Shown: positions 1-12,331, numbered from the stretch's first letter. The stretch: 64,000 bases of DNA from Sepiola atlantica (GCA_963556195.1 OY744520.1:10016991-10080990), one strand, 5' to 3'. The notes: generated from the sequence alone by a model not told the origin. Numbers and translations: made by a program.

Positions 1-599
1 GCGCCACCCTGTATATACTCTCACAAAATTAATTGGAAAAAAATAGGATGTGAGACAACAAAACCAGTTTAGTAAGACCCACCAAGTACTTTCCAAACAT
101 TGACTGTTTTCCGGTTTGGTTTGAACCGAAAACAAACGAGTCGACTTTTAAATAGGAGGGGTATTTAATAGGATGAAATGAAATATGGCAGAGTTGTGGA
201 ATGGGTCGTGTTCAAGATAAGAAACAATTGAGGAGGCAAAGTCTAAAAGAAAAATAGGGAGTGGGCATCTTGGAGGGACACATACTACACTTTTATCCTA
301 CCCTGAAGACCAGAGTCTTCTCAACCAACAAAAATGACATTTTAAATTTACGCGGGGGTGAGCAACGAAAATCGTATTCGTAATTTTATGGTGACAGAAA
401 ATGCTTTTTCAAACTAAACCGTTACAGACCGACAGAAGCAGCAACTTATATAAATTCTTAGACGCATCTGAATTGAGACTGATGGCCAAAGCCCTTCGTC
501 GAGTGGTGAGGACACATCTAAAAATAACGATATTTGCATCTGCGCGAAACTGTATTTTATAAATATATTAAGAACAGAGCAAAATCTTGGCTTACCAGC
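1..599. other. No gene recognised; AT-rich flank
   Basis: This stretch has no long open frame, and I recognise no repeat in it. Its right end grades into the degenerate satellite that fills the next 2 kb. Confidence 0.5.
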
Positions 600-1319
600 G
601 AAAATCGATCACAATGAGATGAGCGTTGGAAACGGAAAACCATCTGAACTAACCTGCTTATAGACTTCGATCAACTTTGCCGTCAGAAAACCGTCTTAAC
701 TGACCGTATTATAAAATCAACGTTTCAAACAGACACCCGTTTTGACTGATCAGGTTATCGGCCATAGTTACACCAATGTTGCAGATGGAAACCATACCCA
801 TCAGACCAGATTATCTACCATAATCGGCCACAATGAGATATGCTGGTTATGGACCCGAATCTGTCATACTTAGATGTAATTAGAAGAGTGACCAGCAACT
901 CAGTTAACCCGATTATAAACCAAAATGCGTCAAAATAGGGCCAATTATGAAGACGGGCCACTATCTACTATTACATGGTTAACAATCAGGATCATCTTTA
1001 GAAAAACGCTGCAGGCGAACAACCATGTGGACTTGTCAAATTACCTGTCTCAATTTTGCAGACGAAAACCAGCCATATCTAACCAGGTTATTAGCAATAA
1101 TAAGCCATAATTACGTAGATAAACGTTAGAGACCGGCAATCAGCAGATGACCTGCTATAAGCTACAATTAACGTTGGAAACTGACACTCATCTGAGCTTA
1201 CAATCAATCACAATGTCATCACCGTTGGAGATGAACAATCATCTCAAGTGACTTGTTTATAAGCCACAATGAGGCATAATCATATCAACCTAGACGCACA
1301 ACAATCTAAGCCGATAAGG
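600..1319. repeat. Degenerate satellite field
   Basis: Phrases of the form gaccaggttat, ggccacaat, agatcaacgttgga and accatctga recur in the same order about every 55-70 bases with many substitutions. The same phrases continue to about 5.24 kb. I read it as one old satellite from which the cleaner arrays below were amplified. No coding potential is evident; the short frame near 925 is part of the repeat. Confidence 0.6.
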
Positions 1320-2110
1320 TTATTTGCCACAATAAGATTTGTCTTGTAGACGAACTTCGATCTGGTTATCGGCTACAATTAGATTAGTCTTTTAGACGAA
1401 CTACCGTCTGGTTATTGGCCATAATTAGATTAGTCTTTTAGATGAACTACCATCTGGTTATCGGCCACAATTAGATTAGTTTTTTAGACGAACTACCATC
1501 TGGTTATTGGCTACAATTAGATTAGTCTTTTAGACAAATTACCATCTGGTTATCCACCACAATAAGATTAGTCTTTTAGACGAACTACCATCTGGTTATT
1601 GGCTACAATTAGATTAGTCTTTTAGACAAATTACCATCTGGTTATCCACCACAATTAGATTAGTCTTTTAGACAAACTACAATTTGGTTATCGGCTACAA
1701 TTACATTAGTCTTTTAGACGAATTACCATCTAGTTATCGGCCACAATTAGATTAGTCTTTTAGACAAACTATCATGTGGTTATCGGCTACAATTAGATTA
1801 GTCTTTTAGACGAACTACCATCTGGTTAATGGCCACAATTAGATTAGTCTTTTAGACGAACTACCATCTGGTTATCGGCTACAATTAGATTAGTCTTTTA
1901 GACGAACTACCATCTGGTTATTGGCTACAATTAAATTAGTCTTATAGACAAACTACCATCTGGTTATTGGCTACAATTAAATTAGTCTTATAGACGAACT
2001 ACCATTTGGTTATTGGCTACAATTAAATTAGTCTTATAGACGAACTACCATTTGGTTATTGGCCACAATTAGATTAGTCTTATAGACGAACTACCATCTG
2101 GTTAATGACC
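1320..2110. repeat. 46-bp minisatellite, about 17 copies
   Basis: The unit reads through gacgaactaccatctggtta, then a tcggctacaatt-like phrase, then agattagtctttta. Units differ by a few bases (tcggcc/ttggct, gacgaa/gacaaa). It is a local amplification of the surrounding degenerate satellite. Confidence 0.85.
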
Positions 2111-2330
2111 ACAATCGATCACAAATCGATTATTGTTGGAGGTAGACCACTATCTCGGCTGATTAGTTCTGGGACTACAATATTTTATAATCGAATTAAT
2201 GTTTAAAAAGGACAACTATCTTATCTGATTAGGTTATCGACCACAATAAGTCACACTTTGATCAACGGTGGAGACAAGCAGCCATCTGAGCTGACTAAGT
2301 TATAGCTAACAATCAGATCAACGTATAGGA

Positions 2331-2697
2331 TGGACCACTATCTAAGTTGACCAGATTATGGACCACTATCTAAGTTGACCAGATTATGGACCACTATCTA
2401 AGTTGACCAGTTTATGGACCACTATCTAAGTTGACCAGTTTATGGACCACTATCTAAGTTGACCAGATTATGGACCACTATCTAAGTTGACCAGATTATG
2501 GACCACTATCTAAGTTGACCAGATTATGGACCACTATCTAAGTTGACCAGTTTATGGACCACTATCTAAGTTGACCAGATTATGGACCACTATCTAAGTT
2601 GACCAGATTATGGACCACTATCTAAGTTGACCAGATTATGGACCACTATCTAAGTTGACCAGATTATGGACCACTATCTAAGTTGACCAGATTATGG
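2331..2697. repeat. 28-bp minisatellite, about 13 copies
   Basis: The unit contains ggaccactatctaagttgac followed by cagatta or cagttta. Units are nearly identical, so this amplification is younger than the flanking degenerate satellite, from which the unit clearly derives. Confidence 0.9.
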
Positions 2698-2860
2698 GAC
2701 ACAATCGGTCATAATTAGATCAATGTTGGAAACAGAAAATCATCTCACATAAGGTTATAAGCTACAATCGGTCAGTCAGATCAACGGTAGAGACAAACAA
2801 CCATCTGATCTGACGAGGTTGTCGGTAACAATTAGATCAACGTTTAGAACAGAACACTTT

Positions 2861-4365
2861 CTAGTCCTGAGAAAAATAAATGGATGACAGCAATGGAAAG
2901 TGAAATTGATTCACTACATACCAATAAAGTATGGTACCTGACTATGCTACCCAGTTGACGGGTGTTCAAACCTAAGTATGACGCTGATGGAAACTTGGAA
3001 CAACACAAAGCTCGACTCATAGCTCAAGGATGTCTTCATAAACATGGAGTTAACTACAACAAGACGTTTTGTCCGGTAGTAAGGGTCGAATCAATGCGAA
3101 CTGTCATTGCATTAGCAGCAAAACATGACCTGAACCTACATCAGTTGGGCATAACCCCTGCATTTCTTAATGGTGAGCTGAAAGAAGACATCTATATGAA
3201 GCAACCAGAAGGAGTTAAGGTTAAATACAAAGAACACGTTGTCTGTAAATTAAAGCGAAACATCTATATCAACAATCATCAATATGTTGAAATGAAGCAA
3301 TGGATGCTCAGCTGAAAAAAGATGCATTTCAAGAAATTAGAAAATGACCCGTGTATCTACACACTCTCCTCGGGAGGAGAGATCTTCATAGCTGCAGTGT
3401 ATGTTGATATCATTCTGGCATGCAAGTCTTTGACACGTATCCAAGAATTCATCAAAAGAATCTTGGAAAGTTTCAACATCAATGACATGGGGAAACTACA
3501 TAGTTTCTTGGGTGTTAAACTCGCTTATCGAGATTCAGAGAAGATATGGATCGGACAACCAGCATACACAGAAGAAGTTTTGAAAAGATTCCAAATGGAA
3601 AATTCAAAACCTACAACAACTCCAATTGATGCTGATGCAAGGTTAACTAAAGCCGTTAAAGAAAGCGAGCTATTCAACCAAGAATTGTATCAATCAGCAG
3701 TTGGAAGCCTACTGTATCTGTCAACAAAAACAAGACCTGATATTGCCTATGCTGTCGGCAATGTAGCAAGATTTTGCCCCCAGCCTACGATAGAACACTG
3801 GAGGTCTGCAAAGCATATCATGCGTTATCTAAATGGTACACGGAACTATGGCTTACTATACGACAGGGAGAATGTAACACATCTCATAGGATATTCAGAT
3901 GCAGACTGGGCTGGTGACCTTGATGACCGCAGGTCAACCTCAAGCTACCTGTTTAAATTATGTGAAGCAGCTGTTAGTTGAAGAAGTAAAAATCAGACTT
4001 GAGTTGCATTATCTACAGCTGAAGCAGAGTATATGGCGTTGGCAAGTGCAGCACAGGAGGTAGTATGGATGCGACATCTTCAACGTGACCTCAATCAAGC
4101 CTCGTTTGAAATGACATTCATCTATGAGGATAACCAATCCACAATATGTATGGCAAATAATCCACAATATCATGGACGGGCGAAACATTGATATTAAATT
4201 TCATTACATCCGAGAGCAAGTTTAGATGAAAACTATTTAATTTGAATACTGGCAAAGTAAAGACATGATTGCTGATGCGCTGACAAAAGGACTTGTGAGC
4301 GCACAATTTGTGAAGCTTAGAAGATCGTTTGATGTTAGAGAAATCAGTGAACAGCCTGACAACTA
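2861..4365 (+). pseudogene. Copia-type (Ty1/copia) retrotransposon pol fragment, RT and RNase H, broken
   Basis: Reverse transcriptase and RNase H part of a Copia polyprotein, which copies the element RNA into DNA. From about 2862 the frame reads a Copia RT start (SPEKNKWMTAMESEID), then VFKPKYDADGNL and KARLIAQGC after an in-frame TGA at 2956-2958. RT continues through FCPVVRVESMRT, AFLNGELKEDIYMKQPEG and VCKLKR to a stop at 3313. It resumes at 3322 with DPCIYT, YVD-IILACK, MGKLHSFLGVK, IGQPAYTEE, SAVGSLLYLSTKTRPDIAYAV and the RNase H motif GYSDADWAGD. Downstream, STAEAEYMALASAAQE and ADALTKG are readable with further stops. One Asp of the catalytic YVDD is deleted, and the segment between VCKLKR and DPCIYT is short and scrambled. 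Gag, protease and integrase are absent. It lies within satellite on both sides. It is certainly inactive. Confidence 0.93.
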
Positions 4366-4640
4366 GTGAGAAAGAGCGTTGAAATTACTCACTCTAGTCA
4401 GTACTTGTTATTAACACATTCGAATTTACTGTAAGTAAATTATGAGTAAAAGTTGTCTGCCCTTTTCTTTGTTCTGTTGTTGTTATCTAGTAGTAAAATA
4501 AACGCACGTCTCACGTGGAAACTTACGAATATGTGTGTTGTCTTAATAACTGGACTTCGTCCTGCTATGAAGAATATCAGAATGTTGCCGAGAACAAAAG
4601 GTGCGTTTCACATTCATGTGAAGTTGGCTTTATATCGATA
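4366..4640 (+). other. Possible Copia 3' end / LTR remnant
   Basis: The Copia frame ends near 4365, and a non-satellite segment follows that contains an AATAAA-like signal near 4497. It stops where the satellite resumes at about 4650. That position would suit a partial 3' LTR, but no second LTR exists in the window to compare with. Confidence 0.3.
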
Positions 4641-4782
4641 ATAATTGTTCACATGATGTTACCGACGAACCACCGAATCGGCTGAGCAGGTTATCAGCCA
4701 CACGCGGTCAAAATGAGATAAACGTTACATATAGACGACCCTTTCAGCTGACCAGGTTATTGGTCACACTCGTTTACAATTG

Positions 4783-5133
4783 GACCAACGGATGACCATC
4801 TCGAGTGACCAGATTATCAGTCACAATGCTTTACAATTAGACCAACGGATGACCATCTCGAGTGACCAGATTATCAGTCACAATGCTTTACAATTAGACC
4901 AACGGATGACCATCTCGAGTGACCAGATTATCAGTCACAATGCTTTACAATTAGACCAACGGATGACCATCTCGAGTGACCAGATTATCAGTCACAATGC
5001 TTTACAATTAGACCAACGGATGACCATCTCAAGTGACCAGATTATCAGTCACAATGCTTTACAATTAGACCAACGGATGACCATCTCGAGTGACCAGATT
5101 ATCAGTCACAATGCTTTACAATTAGACCAACGT
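4783..5133. repeat. 57-bp minisatellite, 6 copies
   Basis: Six nearly identical units contain gaccaacggatgaccatctc, gagtgaccagattatcagtc and acaatgctttacaatta. Because 57 is a multiple of three, a 176-codon frame runs through the array, but it has no coding character. It is another amplification of the degenerate satellite, which flanks it to about 5240. Confidence 0.9.
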
Positions 5134-5309
5134 TGGTGTATTACGACCATATTAGCTGGCCGGGTTAAAGGTCACAATCAAATAAATGTTGTAGACGGAC
5201 CGACGTCTTACCTGACCAGGACATTATCGATCGCAGTCCGACACAATTATATTACATTTATCGATTTCTTCTTTTTAAATTCAACTTATGTGACTATTTT
5301 TTTTTATTA

Positions 5310-5790
5310 ACACAAGTATGTGCAAAATCTGCGACACTAGCATGTCGATGTTATCGATCAACGACTGTTATAAACTGAGATCTCATCAGGAAAAGTTAAA
5401 ATTCGATCTTAACCTTAGATCATATTTGGAAAGAATGAAATAGGGAGAAAAGAAAAGAAATTAAAAAATTAAAATTTGGAAAGTCACGTCGTTAGAATTG
5501 AGACCGTTAAAATTTTAAAAAATATAATATAATATAAAGTAAAGTAAAAAGATATAAAATATAACATATGAAATAGAATCAAAGAAAGAAAGAGAAATAA
5601 ATAAATAAATAAATAAATAAATAGAAATAAAATAATATGATATGATATGATATGAGATAAAATAAGGAATACATCTATTTAGGATTGGGAAAAAGAGAGG
5701 AGAGAAGGAAGTGGGTTGTTAAGAGGGGGATAAGGTAAAGAAAGGGGGAAGGGAATAAAGAGTTTAAAAAGACACAAACAACTAATGTCT
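5310..5790 (+). repeat. Dispersed repeat, copy A
   Basis: Starts near tgcaaaatctgcgacactag and continues through aaactgagatctcatcagg and agatcatatttgga into A-rich aaataaataaat runs and a GA-rich end. The same order of blocks recurs at 11.86-12.31 kb. The family is not identified; no protein is implied. 5791-6013 is AT-rich spacer. Confidence 0.75.
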
Positions 5791-6012
5791 TAATGTTGAT
5801 TTCTGGCAGGAGTAGCGTCAATTTCTGTTTAGAGTTTTTACTGTGCAAAAAGATAATTTACAGTCTAGTTTTCAGTTTAGGTCGGCAATGATGGTGGCGC
5901 TAATTTTGTTTGTTTTTATTCTTAGTTTTTTTAACTGTTTTTTTTTTCATTTCATCTAATTCTTATTAATTAATTAGAATATAAATTTATTTAGTTAAAA
6001 CAATAAGTGGAC

Positions 6013-6013
<1 letters not shown>

Positions 6014-6093
<80 letters not shown>
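6014..6093. repeat. (AAT)n microsatellite at the 5' junction of the LINE
   Basis: About 26 AAT units directly abut the first codon of the R4-like LINE frame. AAT units are also present after the LINE 3' end at about 9045, so the LINE sits inside a TAA-type microsatellite. Confidence 0.9.
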
Positions 6094-6097
<4 letters not shown>

Positions 6098-8634
6098 AAC
6101 GATTAAGAAGCAAAAATCAGAAACGCAAGGAAAAACTAAATGAGAAACATGAAGAAATAAAACAAAGGATAGCAGCAATAGAAGGAAGACTGAGACGATA
6201 CAGGTACAAATCAGAACAGAGCAAACAGAACAGGACCTTTGAAAACAATGAAAGCCAGTTCTACAAAAACGTAAATGGAGAAAAAACAACAACAGAGTTA
6301 CCGAACCCAACAGAAACAAAACAATTCTGGAGCAAGATATGGGAAGTACCAAAAAAGCATAACAAGAATGCCCAATGGTTGAAAAACATGAGAGATGAAC
6401 TGCAGGAAATCGAAGAAGGAACCGAAACAGAAATCAACAAAGAAACAATCAAGAAAACCCTTAAAAAAATGGCAAACTGGAGAGCACCAGGCCACGATGG
6501 AATACATGCATACTGGTTTAAAAAATTCACGACCCTGCATGAAAGAATAGCGCAGAAACTGAGCGGATGTATCCATAAAACAGACGTACCAGAATGGATG
6601 ACGGAAGGAAGAACAACACTAATACAAAAAGACCCCAAAAAGGGAACGACCCCCGGCAACTACAGACCGATAACATGTCTACCAATAATGTGGAAAATTC
6701 TCACAGCACAACTGAGAGAACAAATCTACCAATCCCTGGACAATCGTGGACTGCTCCCCGAGGAACAAAAGGGATGCCGGAAAGGACAAAGAGGGGCACA
6801 TGATCTACTATACATTGATCAAAAGACCCTGAAGGAGGTGAAGAGCAGACAAAAGAACATAACCATGGCATGGATTGACTACAAGAAAGCCTACGACAGA
6901 ATCCCACAAACATGGATAATTGAATGCTTAGAGATATACAAGATACCAGACAGGATTATTAATCTCATCCAGAAAGCAATGGAAACATGGAGACTAAAAC
7001 TGACAGCCGGAGGACAATACCTGTCTGAGATAAAAATACAGAGAGGCATTTTTCAAGGAGACTCCCTATCACAACTACTGTTTATAATAGCCATGATGCC
7101 ACTCAACTACATACTCAGAAAGTGTGATGCCGGATACAGGTTTACGGATACAGAACAAAGAATAAACCACTTGATGTACATGGATGACCTTAAACTGTTT
7201 GCAAAAAACAAAAAAGAACTGGAAAAGCTGATAAACACAACCAGGATATTCAGCCAGGATATCCAAATGGAGTTTGGAATAGAAAAATGTGCACTGCTAG
7301 AGATCAAAAAAGGAAAACTGGAGACGACAGAAGGTATAGAACTCCCCAACCAAGAGGAGATGAGGGCGCTAGGAGAACAAGATAGCTACAAATACCTGGG
7401 AGTTCTGGAAGCAGACACAATCAAATATACAGAAATGAAAGAGAAGATTGGAAAAGAATATCTACGAAGAACAAGGAAACTCTTAGAAACTAAACTATAT
7501 AGCAGAAACCTAGTAAAAGGGATAAACACATGGGCTGTATCACTAATAAGATACTCTGGACCATTCATAGGCTGGACCAAAGAAGAACTCAGGCACCTTG
7601 ACCAAAGAACAAGAAAACTAATGACTATGCACAATGCTTTGCACCCAAAAGACGACACGGACAGACTCTACGTGAGAAGAAATGAAGGAGGTAGAGGACT
7701 GGTAAGTATAGAAGACTGTGTGGAAAACACCAAAAAAGAGCTGGAGAAATATGTAACCCAGAACACGGAAAGACTGATCACCACAGCAAGAGACACCAGC
7801 CCAACAAACAACCCCGGAAGCACTGAACCCAGAAACAAAAAGACAAGAAAGGAAAAGTGGGAAGAAAAACAACTACATGGACGCTTTATAAGACTCACAA
7901 GCGATGAAGCCAATGAAAACAGCTGGGCATGGCTAAGAAAAGGAAACCTGAACAGAGAAACGGAATCTCTGCTGACGGCCGCACAGAACAATGCGATTAG
8001 GACAAACTTTATTAAAGCAAAGATAGATAAAACCCAGGAAAACAGCAAATGCAGATTGTGTGGACAAAGAGACGAAACGATAAATCATATAATAAGTGAA
8101 TGCAGCAAGCTAGCACAAAGGGAATACAAGAACAGACATGACAGCATGGGGAAAGAAGTACACCGGGAAATGTGCAAACAACTGAATTTCGAATATGCAA
8201 GAAAACGGTACAAACACAAACCAGAAACTGTACTAGAAAACGAAAAACACAAAATCATATGGGATATGAATGTACAAACAGACAAACCCATAACAGCAAG
8301 GAGACCGGATATGATAATAATCAACAAGAAAGAAAAATCCTGCAAAATCGTGGACTTCGCCGTTCCAGCAGACCATAGAGTGAAGATCAAAGAGACGGAA
8401 AAGAGAAGCAAATATACTGAACTTGCCAGAGAATTGAAAGGAATATGGAACATGAAGAAAGTCAGTATAACACCAATAATCATAGGAGCACTAGGAACAG
8501 TCCCCAAAAACATGGAGAAAAGACTAGGAGAAATAGGAATCAAAGGGATAACTGAGACCATACAAAGGACAGTAATGATCAAAACAGCTACAATCCTGAG
8601 AAATGTCCTCGAATGCGGAAACCAACCCACATAA
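6094..8634 (+). CDS. R4/Dong-type non-LTR retrotransposon polyprotein (RT plus restriction-like endonuclease)
   Basis: Reverse transcriptase and nuclease of a non-LTR element that copies its RNA at a nicked target. The open frame gives 846 residues from the ATG at 6094; the frame runs further upstream only through the AAT repeat. RT motifs: NWRAPGHDGIHAYWFKK, NYRPITCLP, DYKKAYDRIP (Asp262), QRGIFQGDSLS and catalytic YMDD (362-365). A CCHC finger follows (C653, C656, H665, C670), then a C-terminal restriction-like nuclease with RRPDMI (Asp739) and KIVDFAVPADHRV (Asp754). RT, then CCHC, then PD-D nuclease is the order known for R2/R4/NeSL-type LINEs; YMDDLKLFA and the TAA setting favour R4/Dong. 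No internal stop is present, so the copy is young. The N-terminal DNA-binding fingers usual for the group are missing, so it is probably 5' truncated. Confidence 0.9.
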
Positions 8635-9060
8635 GCAACGAATGGAGAACAAACACACGGAAGCACAAAACAGAACCGGGCGCAAAATACAACCGCACGA
8701 GAGGCGCAAGCATAGGCTGACGCCACGAAAATTATAGACAGAGGGTCGAGGAGGGAAAGCGCAAAACCAGACCTCCACTGGAAGAGCGCGGACAGCTCTG
8801 GGACCTTGGGAAGGCTTGTTGCCACTCGGGCCCCAGAGGGGACCAATGGCCCTTATCAGCGGGAAATCGTTGGTAGGTGGCTGTTGCGATTACCGCAAGG
8901 TCATCAGCGGTGATGAACGAAAAGAGGTGGAGCATACTGGAGGCCTGAGGAGACTTGTTGTCACTCAGACTCCAGGTAATACCACAGGTTGTCAGCAGTG
9001 GGTGACCACTGACGATGACCAGTGTGATAACTCCTAGTGAGTAAATAATAATAATAATAA
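6094..9060 (+). mobile_element. R4/Dong-like LINE, 5'-truncated copy in (TAA)n
   Basis: The element comprises the open frame to 8634, a 3' untranslated region of about 410 bases and a terminal AAT run at 9045-9060. The untranslated region has the phrase acttgttgtcactca and ends with aactcctagtgag before the microsatellite. A related, more diverged tail occurs at 32.2-32.4 kb. Dong of silkworm is known to insert into TAA repeats, which matches the flanks here. Confidence 0.85.
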
Positions 9061-9121
9061 CAATTCTAATGATATTACTACTACTGCTACTATCAATCTC
9101 TATAATAATGGAGATTATGTA

Positions 9122-9149
9122 TCTGTCTGTCTGTCTGTCTGTCTGTCTG
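9122..9149. repeat. (CTGT)7 microsatellite
   Basis: Seven perfect tetranucleotide units. The region from here to 9530 is AT-rich and otherwise featureless. Confidence 0.9.
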
Positions 9150-9534
9150 AAGTCGAAACTATAGTAGTAGTTTTGATCGCTCTCTTTTTGTATCTACTTA
9201 TCAGCTAGTATATATACCCATTCCAAAGCTTCCCCAAACATCACGCGTCTTTCAAATTTACATAATTAATTTGTTTTAAAGCTTCTAGTAAATTAATATT
9301 CGCAAATATACACTTTTCTTCAGATTTCCAGATGTATTTAAAATATTTTCTTCGACAATAATCTTAATAAAAATTATAAATAAAATTAATTAAAGACATT
9401 GTTTTTAAATCTATATAATTGGGTTACGTAAATAAATTAGATTCTGATAGAATATGATGAAACAGCCGGCGGCCATTCCAACATTTTATTACCCGCCCTC
9501 TGATCATCCGAACGCACAGAAAGTTATATTTCAA

Positions 9535-9541
9535 GAAAGAG

Positions 9542-9572
<31 letters not shown>

Positions 9573-9626
9573 AAAGAGAGAAACAGAGAGAAAGAGAGAG
9601 AGAGAAACAGAGAGAGAGAGAGAGCA
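9535..9626. repeat. (GA)n tract
   Basis: A purine tract of gagaga with scattered AAA and ACA interruptions. Confidence 0.9.
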
Positions 9627-9709
9627 ATTAAATAAAATAACTAGCAAAAATATGCGACCGAAGGGAGCATATATTTGCTAGTAATAATAATCGTAGTAAA
9701 AAAAATAAT

Positions 9710-9712
9710 ATT

Positions 9713-9811
<99 letters not shown>

Positions 9812-9813
9812 AA

Positions 9814-9844
<31 letters not shown>

Positions 9845-9870
9845 AAGAAGAAGAAGAAGAAGAAGAAGAA
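9710..9870. repeat. (AAT)n followed by (GAA)n
   Basis: An AAT run of about 105 bases changes at 9816 into a GAA run of about 55 bases. The Jockey/CR1-type LINE begins directly after it, so the microsatellite marks the 5'-truncation junction. Confidence 0.9.
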
Positions 9871-11775
9871 CTTTAACCACGCTTTGCAAGAAAGCGAACA
9901 AATCTTTCTTAGGTGTCTATATACACACACGCATTCAGTCACATAAACTAGGTACTCGTAATTTCTGGAAAATCTACAATAGTGTAGTGAATAATGGTCA
10001 ATCAACGATTCACCCACTATCAAACCACAATGATGTACTTTGCACAGCCACTGATAGGGCTGAACTACTTACCCAGCGTTTCGTTTTGACTCAGATAACC
10101 ACCCCTCCCCAAAGTCCCTTTGCGGACCGAAGCCACACTTGATAACCTGGTCATCACCCCATCCCAGTTCAGAAACATCATAAAAAACCTTGACACCTCC
10201 AAAGCTTGTGGGCCTGATCTTATACCTGTAATAGTAATAAAGAAATGCTCTGCTGAACTGGCCCATGTCTTCTCCAAACTCTACAATAAATGCCTAGCTG
10301 AATCTTGCTTCCCCGATAGCTGGAAAATTGCCTCTGTGGTACCAGTCTACAAGAGGTCTGGGAATAGAACCGATCCTCAGAACTACCGCCCAATCAGTCT
10401 ACTGCCGATCTTTGCTAAAATCTTTGAATCCTTAATCAATCTAGCGATAGTACGGCACTTAGTTAATGCTAAACTCCTTTCTGACCGCTAGTATGGATTT
10501 AGACAAGCACGATCTACTGCAGACATCCTAACGGTCATCTCTGAACGCATGTATCATACATTCGACACGGCAGGAGAAGCTAGGGCAGTAGCGCTTGATA
10601 TATCCAAGGCCTTTGACAAGGTTTGGCATAAAGGGCTTCTCCTGAAAATACGCTCATACGGTATTACTGGGCAATTACTTAATATAATTAGATCCTTCCT
10701 AAACAAAAGAAAAATCCAGGTTGTCCTCGATGACCGTTCATCTAAGCAACATGACATAAATGCTGGTGTACCCCAGGGATCTATCCTTGGACCCTTGTTG
10801 TTCCTGATCTATATAAACGCTCTCCCTGATGACATAGAGTCTGAGATTGGTTTATTTGCTGACGACACCACCCTTTACTCTCGCCATGTTGGCAAAACTG
10901 ACGCGATCATATCCGAGGCAATGGCTGAATCTTTAGAAAATGACCTCCAGGCTGTAGTGGATTGGGGTCGTAAATGGTTGGTAACTTTTAATGCCGCTAA
11001 GACAAAGCTCCTTTCCTTCAATAACTACAAAGAACCGTTTCAACCACCGATTGTCATGGCAAATAACACCCTACCTGAGAGTTCATCATTCAAACTCCTC
11101 GACCAGGTAACATGAATGGGAACAAATACATTGAAGACATTGCCAAGACTGCCGAAAAGAAGGTTGGCTTCCTCTACCGTGCTAGTAAACTCCTCACACC
11201 TGACATTATCCTGTATGTCTACAAAGCCACCATCATGCATGGAGTAGTGTTGTCACATCTGGGCTGGTGCATCATCTACTAGTCTCTCCCTCCTTGACAA
11301 GGTCCAAAAAAGAATCGCAAACCTAATAGGTCCCTCACTGTCAACCAAGCCCCAGTCCCTGTCCAATCGCAGCAATGTAGCATCCTTGTGCTTGTTTTAC
11401 AAATACTTCAATGAATTATGCTCCGATGAATTGACTACTCTGGTGCCCCCTCGACGTAAATTCACTAGACTAACTCGACAATCAACTAAATCTCATTCAT
11501 TCACTGTGGAGGTCCCCAGATGTCGGAAAGCATTCTACTAAAATAGCTTCTTTTCTCGTGCTGCTGGCCTCTTGAACTCCCTCCCTGCCCCCTGTTTCCC
11601 CGACAGTACAGACATGCAGAAATTTAAAACTAATGTAAACAGACATCTCGCTGCGCAGATCCCAATTTAGCTTGACCCCCTACCTTCTCCCCTTTCCTTT
11701 TTTCTCAGTAGCCTCTTACGTCTACAGTGGCGGCCTGGGGGTAAACTATGTTGAATATATATATATAATAATGGT
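9871..11775 (+). pseudogene. Jockey/CR1-superfamily LINE, 5' truncated and broken
   Basis: RT of a non-LTR element. The readable frame starts before the RT (GTRNFWKIYNSVV), shifts frame near 10130, then gives SKACGPDLIPVIVIKKC, NYRPISLLPIFAKIFE and a TAG at 10489-10491. From 10549 it gives RAVALDISKAFDKVWHKGLL, NAGVPQGSILGPLLFLIYIN and the catalytic block FADDTTLYS. A frameshift near 11110 and more stops (TAG in the GVVLSH region, TAA near 11540) follow, but the C-terminal block SLLDKVQKRIANLIGPSLS, VPPRRKFTRLTR, CFPDSTDMQKFKTNVNRHL is readable to about 11668. A short tail ends near 11775. Other copies of this 3' end occur at 48.97-49.5, 52.0 and 56.9 kb. Superfamily is confident; clade is not. 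Confidence 0.9.
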
Positions 11776-11859
11776 AATAATCCAGGTGAAAAATATCCAC
11801 AGGGTGGTAATCCAGAGAATTTTAACCGGGTTTATAAAAAGTGCTCAATATCAAAATAG

Positions 11860-12191
11860 AGCTTTATATATGATAATTTTATTTACACAGACATGTACAA
11901 AATCTGCGACACTGGCATGTCGATGTTATTGATCAACAGTTACTATAAACTGAGATCTCATCAGGCAGAGTTAGAATCCGATCTTAACCTCAGATCATAT
12001 TTGGAGAGAATGAAGTGGAGGGATAGAGAAAGAGAAGAAGAAGGAAAGAAATTTAACATTTCAAAAATTAAAGCCGTTAAAAAATTAAAATTAAAAATTA
12101 AAAATTAAAAAATCAAAAAATCTAAAAATCTAAGAAACAAAAAACAGAAAACAAAAATCTAAAATCTAGAATCTGAAACAGACAGGGCAAA

Positions 12192-12222
<31 letters not shown>

Positions 12223-12310
12223 AAATATAAGGTGGAAAGAGGAACAAATAATGATGAGGGGAGAGGTGGTGGGGAGGTAGACACATAGAGGAAAAAGAAG
12301 GAGAGAGAGA
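11860..12310 (+). repeat. Dispersed repeat, copy B
   Basis: Shares with 5310-5790 the blocks aaaatctgcgacactggcat, aaactgagatctcatcagg and agatcatatttggagag, then the A-rich aaataaataaat run and GA-rich end. The two copies lie on opposite sides of the two LINEs and in the same orientation. Confidence 0.75.
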
Positions 12311-12328
12311 GGGCGTCTGTTGATTCAG

Positions 12329-12331
<3 letters not shown>

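Noticed and set aside
4780..5310. 176-codon repeat protein
   Set aside because: It is the 57-bp minisatellite; flanks in the same frame have no coding character.
8085..8846. 253-codon minus-strand frame
   Set aside because: Antisense shadow of the A-rich R4-type LINE frame; it has no motif of its own.
9628..10142. Poly-Ile, poly-Leu and poly-Phe frames
   Set aside because: Translation of AAT and GAA microsatellites joined to LINE sequence.
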